Shown: positions 63,701 to 64,000 of the stretch, in pieces
Layout: every line of letters begins with the position of its first letter
Numbering within the stretch: the stretch's first letter is position 1
Origin: Zobellia russellii
Lineage (GTDB): Bacteria; Bacteroidota; Bacteroidia; Flavobacteriales; Flavobacteriaceae
Assembly (NCBI RefSeq): GCF_018728565.1
Contig: NZ_JACSOI010000011.1
Coordinates: forward strand, 60,948-124,947
Direction: 5' to 3'
DNA: 64,000 bases
Position numbers and translations under genes: made by a program
The notes under the pieces: model-generated
Told to the model about the DNA's origin: nothing
What the model saw: the letters and a program-made list of their open reading frames with translations, nothing else
Databases searched by the model: none

Positions 63701-64000
63701 CCAGAACGAGGCAGACGCAGATGACGCTATCGCAGCAGTTCAATCTGATGTTGACCAGAACGAAGCAGATGCCGATGCTGACATCCTTGCCGTACAAAAC
63801 GATGTTGACCAAAACGAAGTGGATGCAGATGCGGCTATTCTTGCAGTTCAAAACGATGTCGACCAGAACGAAGCGGATGCCGATGCGGCAATCGCCCTAA
63901 AGGAAGATTCCGCTAACAAATCGGATGACGTTACCTTGGCCGATGCCACAAACACCAAGTTCCCTACGGAACTTGCCGTGAAGACCTATGTGGACGGACA
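60753..64000 (+). CDS. giant exported repeat protein, open at the window end
   Basis: At least 1082 codons, no stop before the window ends. A signal peptide (MKNVPLVVLLFLTQLAYT) is followed by the 67-residue module shared with 55576-59145 (Cys72 and Cys85, same 13-residue spacing), then two beta repeats (NNDGTVTYTNEAG, NLDGSFTFTNGSG). From 61308 the protein is built from arrays of an 18-residue unit, consensus AVQNDVDQNEADADAAIL, separated by 78-residue spacers containing FPTELAVKTYVDGQ. The 18-residue unit has hydrophobic positions spaced 3-4-3-4-4, a heptad plus hendecad, predicting a long coiled coil. The likely role is a surface stalk or adhesin exported by the type IX system. Its C-terminal sorting signal, if any, is beyond the window. 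Confidence 0.85.
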   Translation, partial: MKNVPLVVLLFLTQLAYTQVKIGDNINQIDAASLMELESASRVLVVTRVTNSQMSAITPLNGALVFNTDENCLFQYKNNTWTSLCVNVAAGETVTALLDNNDGTVTYTNEAGTPVTFSKANLTDNLDGSFTFTNGSGALNFVGTDNQNLESATLDQTSSSLLIEIESGSSTSADLSALEESADIAAVQNDVDQNEADTDAAILNVQNDVDQNESDADAAILAVQNDVDQNEVDADAAILTVQNDVDQNEADADAAILAVQNDVNQNESDADAAILAVQNDVDQNETDADAAIALKEDSANKSDDVTLADATNTKFPTELAVKTYVDGQIAATADDDITGASIDASSILKIDEGTSSVTVDLSALEESADITAVQNDVDQNEADADAAILAVQNDVDQNEADADAAMLAVQNDVDQNEADADNAIAAVQSDVDQNEVDADAAILAVQNDVDQNEADADAAILAVQNDVDQNEADADAAILTVQNDVNQNEADADAAIALKEDTANKSDDVTLADATNTKFPTELAVKTYVDGQITATADDDITGASIDGSSVLKIDEGTSSVTVDLSALEESADITAVQNDVDQNEADADNAIAAVQSDVDQNETDADAAILAETNRATAAETIIQNDVDQNETDADNAIAAVQSDVDQNEADADAAILAVQNDIDQNETDADNAIAAVQSDVDQNEADAIAAILAVQNDVNQNEADADAAIALKEDSANKSDDVTLADATNTKFPTELAVKTYVDGQIAATADDDITGASIDASSILKIDEGTSSVTVDLSALEESADITAVQNDVDQNEADADAAILAVQNDVNQNEADADAAILAVQNDVDQNEADADAAILAIQNDVNQNETDADAAILAVQNEVNQNEADADAAIALKENSANKSDDVTLADATNTKFPTELAVKTYVDGQIAATADDDITGASIDASSVLKIDEGTSSVTVDLSALEESADITAVQNDVDQNEADADAAILAVQNDVDQNEADADDAIAAVQSDVDQNEADADADILAVQNDVDQNEVDADAAILAVQNDVDQNEADADAAIALKEDSANKSDDVTLADATNTKFPTELAVKTYVDG
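60807..61007 (+). repeat. shared N-terminal module, copy B
   Basis: Codes for residues 19-85 (QVKIGDN to SLC); counterpart of the module at 55642-55842, same length and Cys spacing. Confidence 0.85.
61308..61631 (+). repeat. 18-residue repeat array 1 (6 units)
   Basis: Exactly six 54-bp in-frame units, no indel. First unit starts AVQNDVDQNEADTDAAIL. Ends in DADAAIA where the spacer begins. Confidence 0.95.
61632..61865 (+). repeat. spacer module 1 (234 bp)
   Basis: 78 codons from LKEDSANKSDD through FPTELAVKTYVDGQ, DDDITGASID and VTVDLSALEESADIT. Nearly identical to spacers 2-5. Confidence 0.95.
61866..62243 (+). repeat. 18-residue repeat array 2 (7 units)
   Basis: Seven 54-bp units. Unit 3 ends DNAIA and unit 4 begins AVQSD, a linked pair of variants. 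Confidence 0.95.
62244..62477 (+). repeat. spacer module 2 (234 bp)
   Basis: Same 78 codons as spacer 1, with small changes: LKEDTANKSDD, GQITATADDD, and SIDGSSVLK in place of SIDASSILK. Confidence 0.95.
62478..62888 (+). repeat. 18-residue repeat array 3 (7 units, one with an 11-residue insert)
   Basis: Six 54-bp units plus one 87-bp unit (unit 3, 62586-62672), which reads AETNRATAAETIIQNDVDQ and so is longer by exactly 11 codons. DNAIA is followed by AVQSD at three junctions. Confidence 0.95.
62889..63122 (+). repeat. spacer module 3 (234 bp)
   Basis: 78 codons matching spacer 1 at nearly all residues. Confidence 0.95.
63123..63392 (+). repeat. 18-residue repeat array 4 (5 units)
   Basis: Five 54-bp units without indels. 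Three have Asn in place of the first Asp after DV/EV (NDVNQ or NEVNQ). Confidence 0.95.
63393..63626 (+). repeat. spacer module 4 (234 bp)
   Basis: 78 codons, with LKENSANKSDD at the start; otherwise as spacer 1, with SVLK. Confidence 0.95.
63627..63896 (+). repeat. 18-residue repeat array 5 (5 units)
   Basis: Five 54-bp units. Unit 2 ends DDAIA and unit 3 begins AVQSD, a further instance of the linked variants. Confidence 0.95.
63897..64000 (+). repeat. spacer module 5, cut by the window end
   Basis: First 104 bases of the spacer, through AVKTYVDGQ. Shows that the pattern continues beyond the window. Confidence 0.9.

Noticed and set aside
61147..63851. Long minus-strand open frames (up to 354 codons) opposite the repeat arrays
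   Set aside because: They are antisense shadows of the 54-bp repeat. The same frame stays open in each copy, composition is odd (Cys, Val and Tyr rich), and there is no start signal or family match. The plus strand has a signal peptide and coiled-coil logic.
61308..63896. Possible CRISPR or satellite array from the 54-bp periodic repeats
   Set aside because: Units are in frame, protein-level conserved, directly adjacent without unique spacers, and lie inside an open coding sequence.
55576..64000. Prophage tail-fibre region
   Set aside because: The proteins have signal peptides and a T9SS-domain partner. There are no structural, integrase, lysis or portal genes around, so these are exported cell-surface proteins with fibre-like repeats.

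Overview
The window is a gene-dense, roughly 40% GC stretch of chromosome from a member of the Flavobacteriaceae (Bacteroidota), probably a marine genus of the Zobellia/Maribacter type. The genus is inferred from overall gene content and is not secure. Support for the family comes from type IX secretion (T9SS) type B C-terminal domains, a PorP/SprF protein, Bacteroidota promoter boxes (TAnnTTTG) in front of many genes, and typical flavobacterial neighbourhoods such as rsfS-ftsH-LUD-cdsA-psd-ACBP.

Layout: 1-5 kb holds the end of coaD, a PAS histidine kinase with its receiver protein, an M14 peptidase, and divergent NUDIX/pyrE genes whose start codons almost touch. 5.6-11.7 kb holds an SRPBCC protein, birA, and the ribosome-silencing, membrane-protease and phospholipid operon. 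11.7-16.4 kb holds a creatininase-like protein, an AGMO-like membrane hydroxylase, an unknown exported protein, and a TetR regulator with two matching palindromic operator candidates. 16.4-23.3 kb holds valS, a DUF1573 protein, an aspartyl protease with a PDZ domain, an aminotransferase and murB. 23.4-33.6 kb holds two ECF sigma factors (one with an anti-sigma factor), lipA, gap, a TPR hybrid histidine kinase, lpxK, a NIF3 protein, and a coiled-coil protein whose zinc-ribbon cysteines are gone. 33.6-38.7 kb holds kmo and a photolyase operon (flavin reductase, DUF2256, CRY-DASH, FeS photolyase). 38.9-49.8 kb holds an orphan clpP, a T9SS type B cargo with its PorP/SprF partner, a lipoprotein, an MFS transporter, an astacin, kynU, an acetyltransferase, an O-methyltransferase, a PAP2 phosphatase and a TatA protein. 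49.9-55.2 kb is a minus-strand block of three tandem CarboxypepD_reg-like exported proteins, a DUF6702 protein and an M1 peptidase.

The most unusual part is 55.5-64.0 kb. Two large exported proteins share a 67-residue N-terminal module with 36 identical positions and no gaps, counted by eye. The first (1189 aa) is a tail-fibre-like repeat protein followed 3 bp later by a separate protein that carries a T9SS type B C-terminal domain. The second starts at 60753 and is still open at the end of the window. Its body consists of five arrays of an exact 18-residue repeat (30 units in view), separated by 78-residue spacers that are nearly identical to each other. The core spacing fits a heptad plus a hendecad (18 residues in 5 turns), and the only indel inside an array is exactly 11 residues. 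I read this as a long, nearly straight coiled-coil stalk on the cell surface that can change length by recombination. Stalk, oligomeric state and secretion route are inference. No tRNA, rRNA, CRISPR array, prophage or insertion sequence was recognised.
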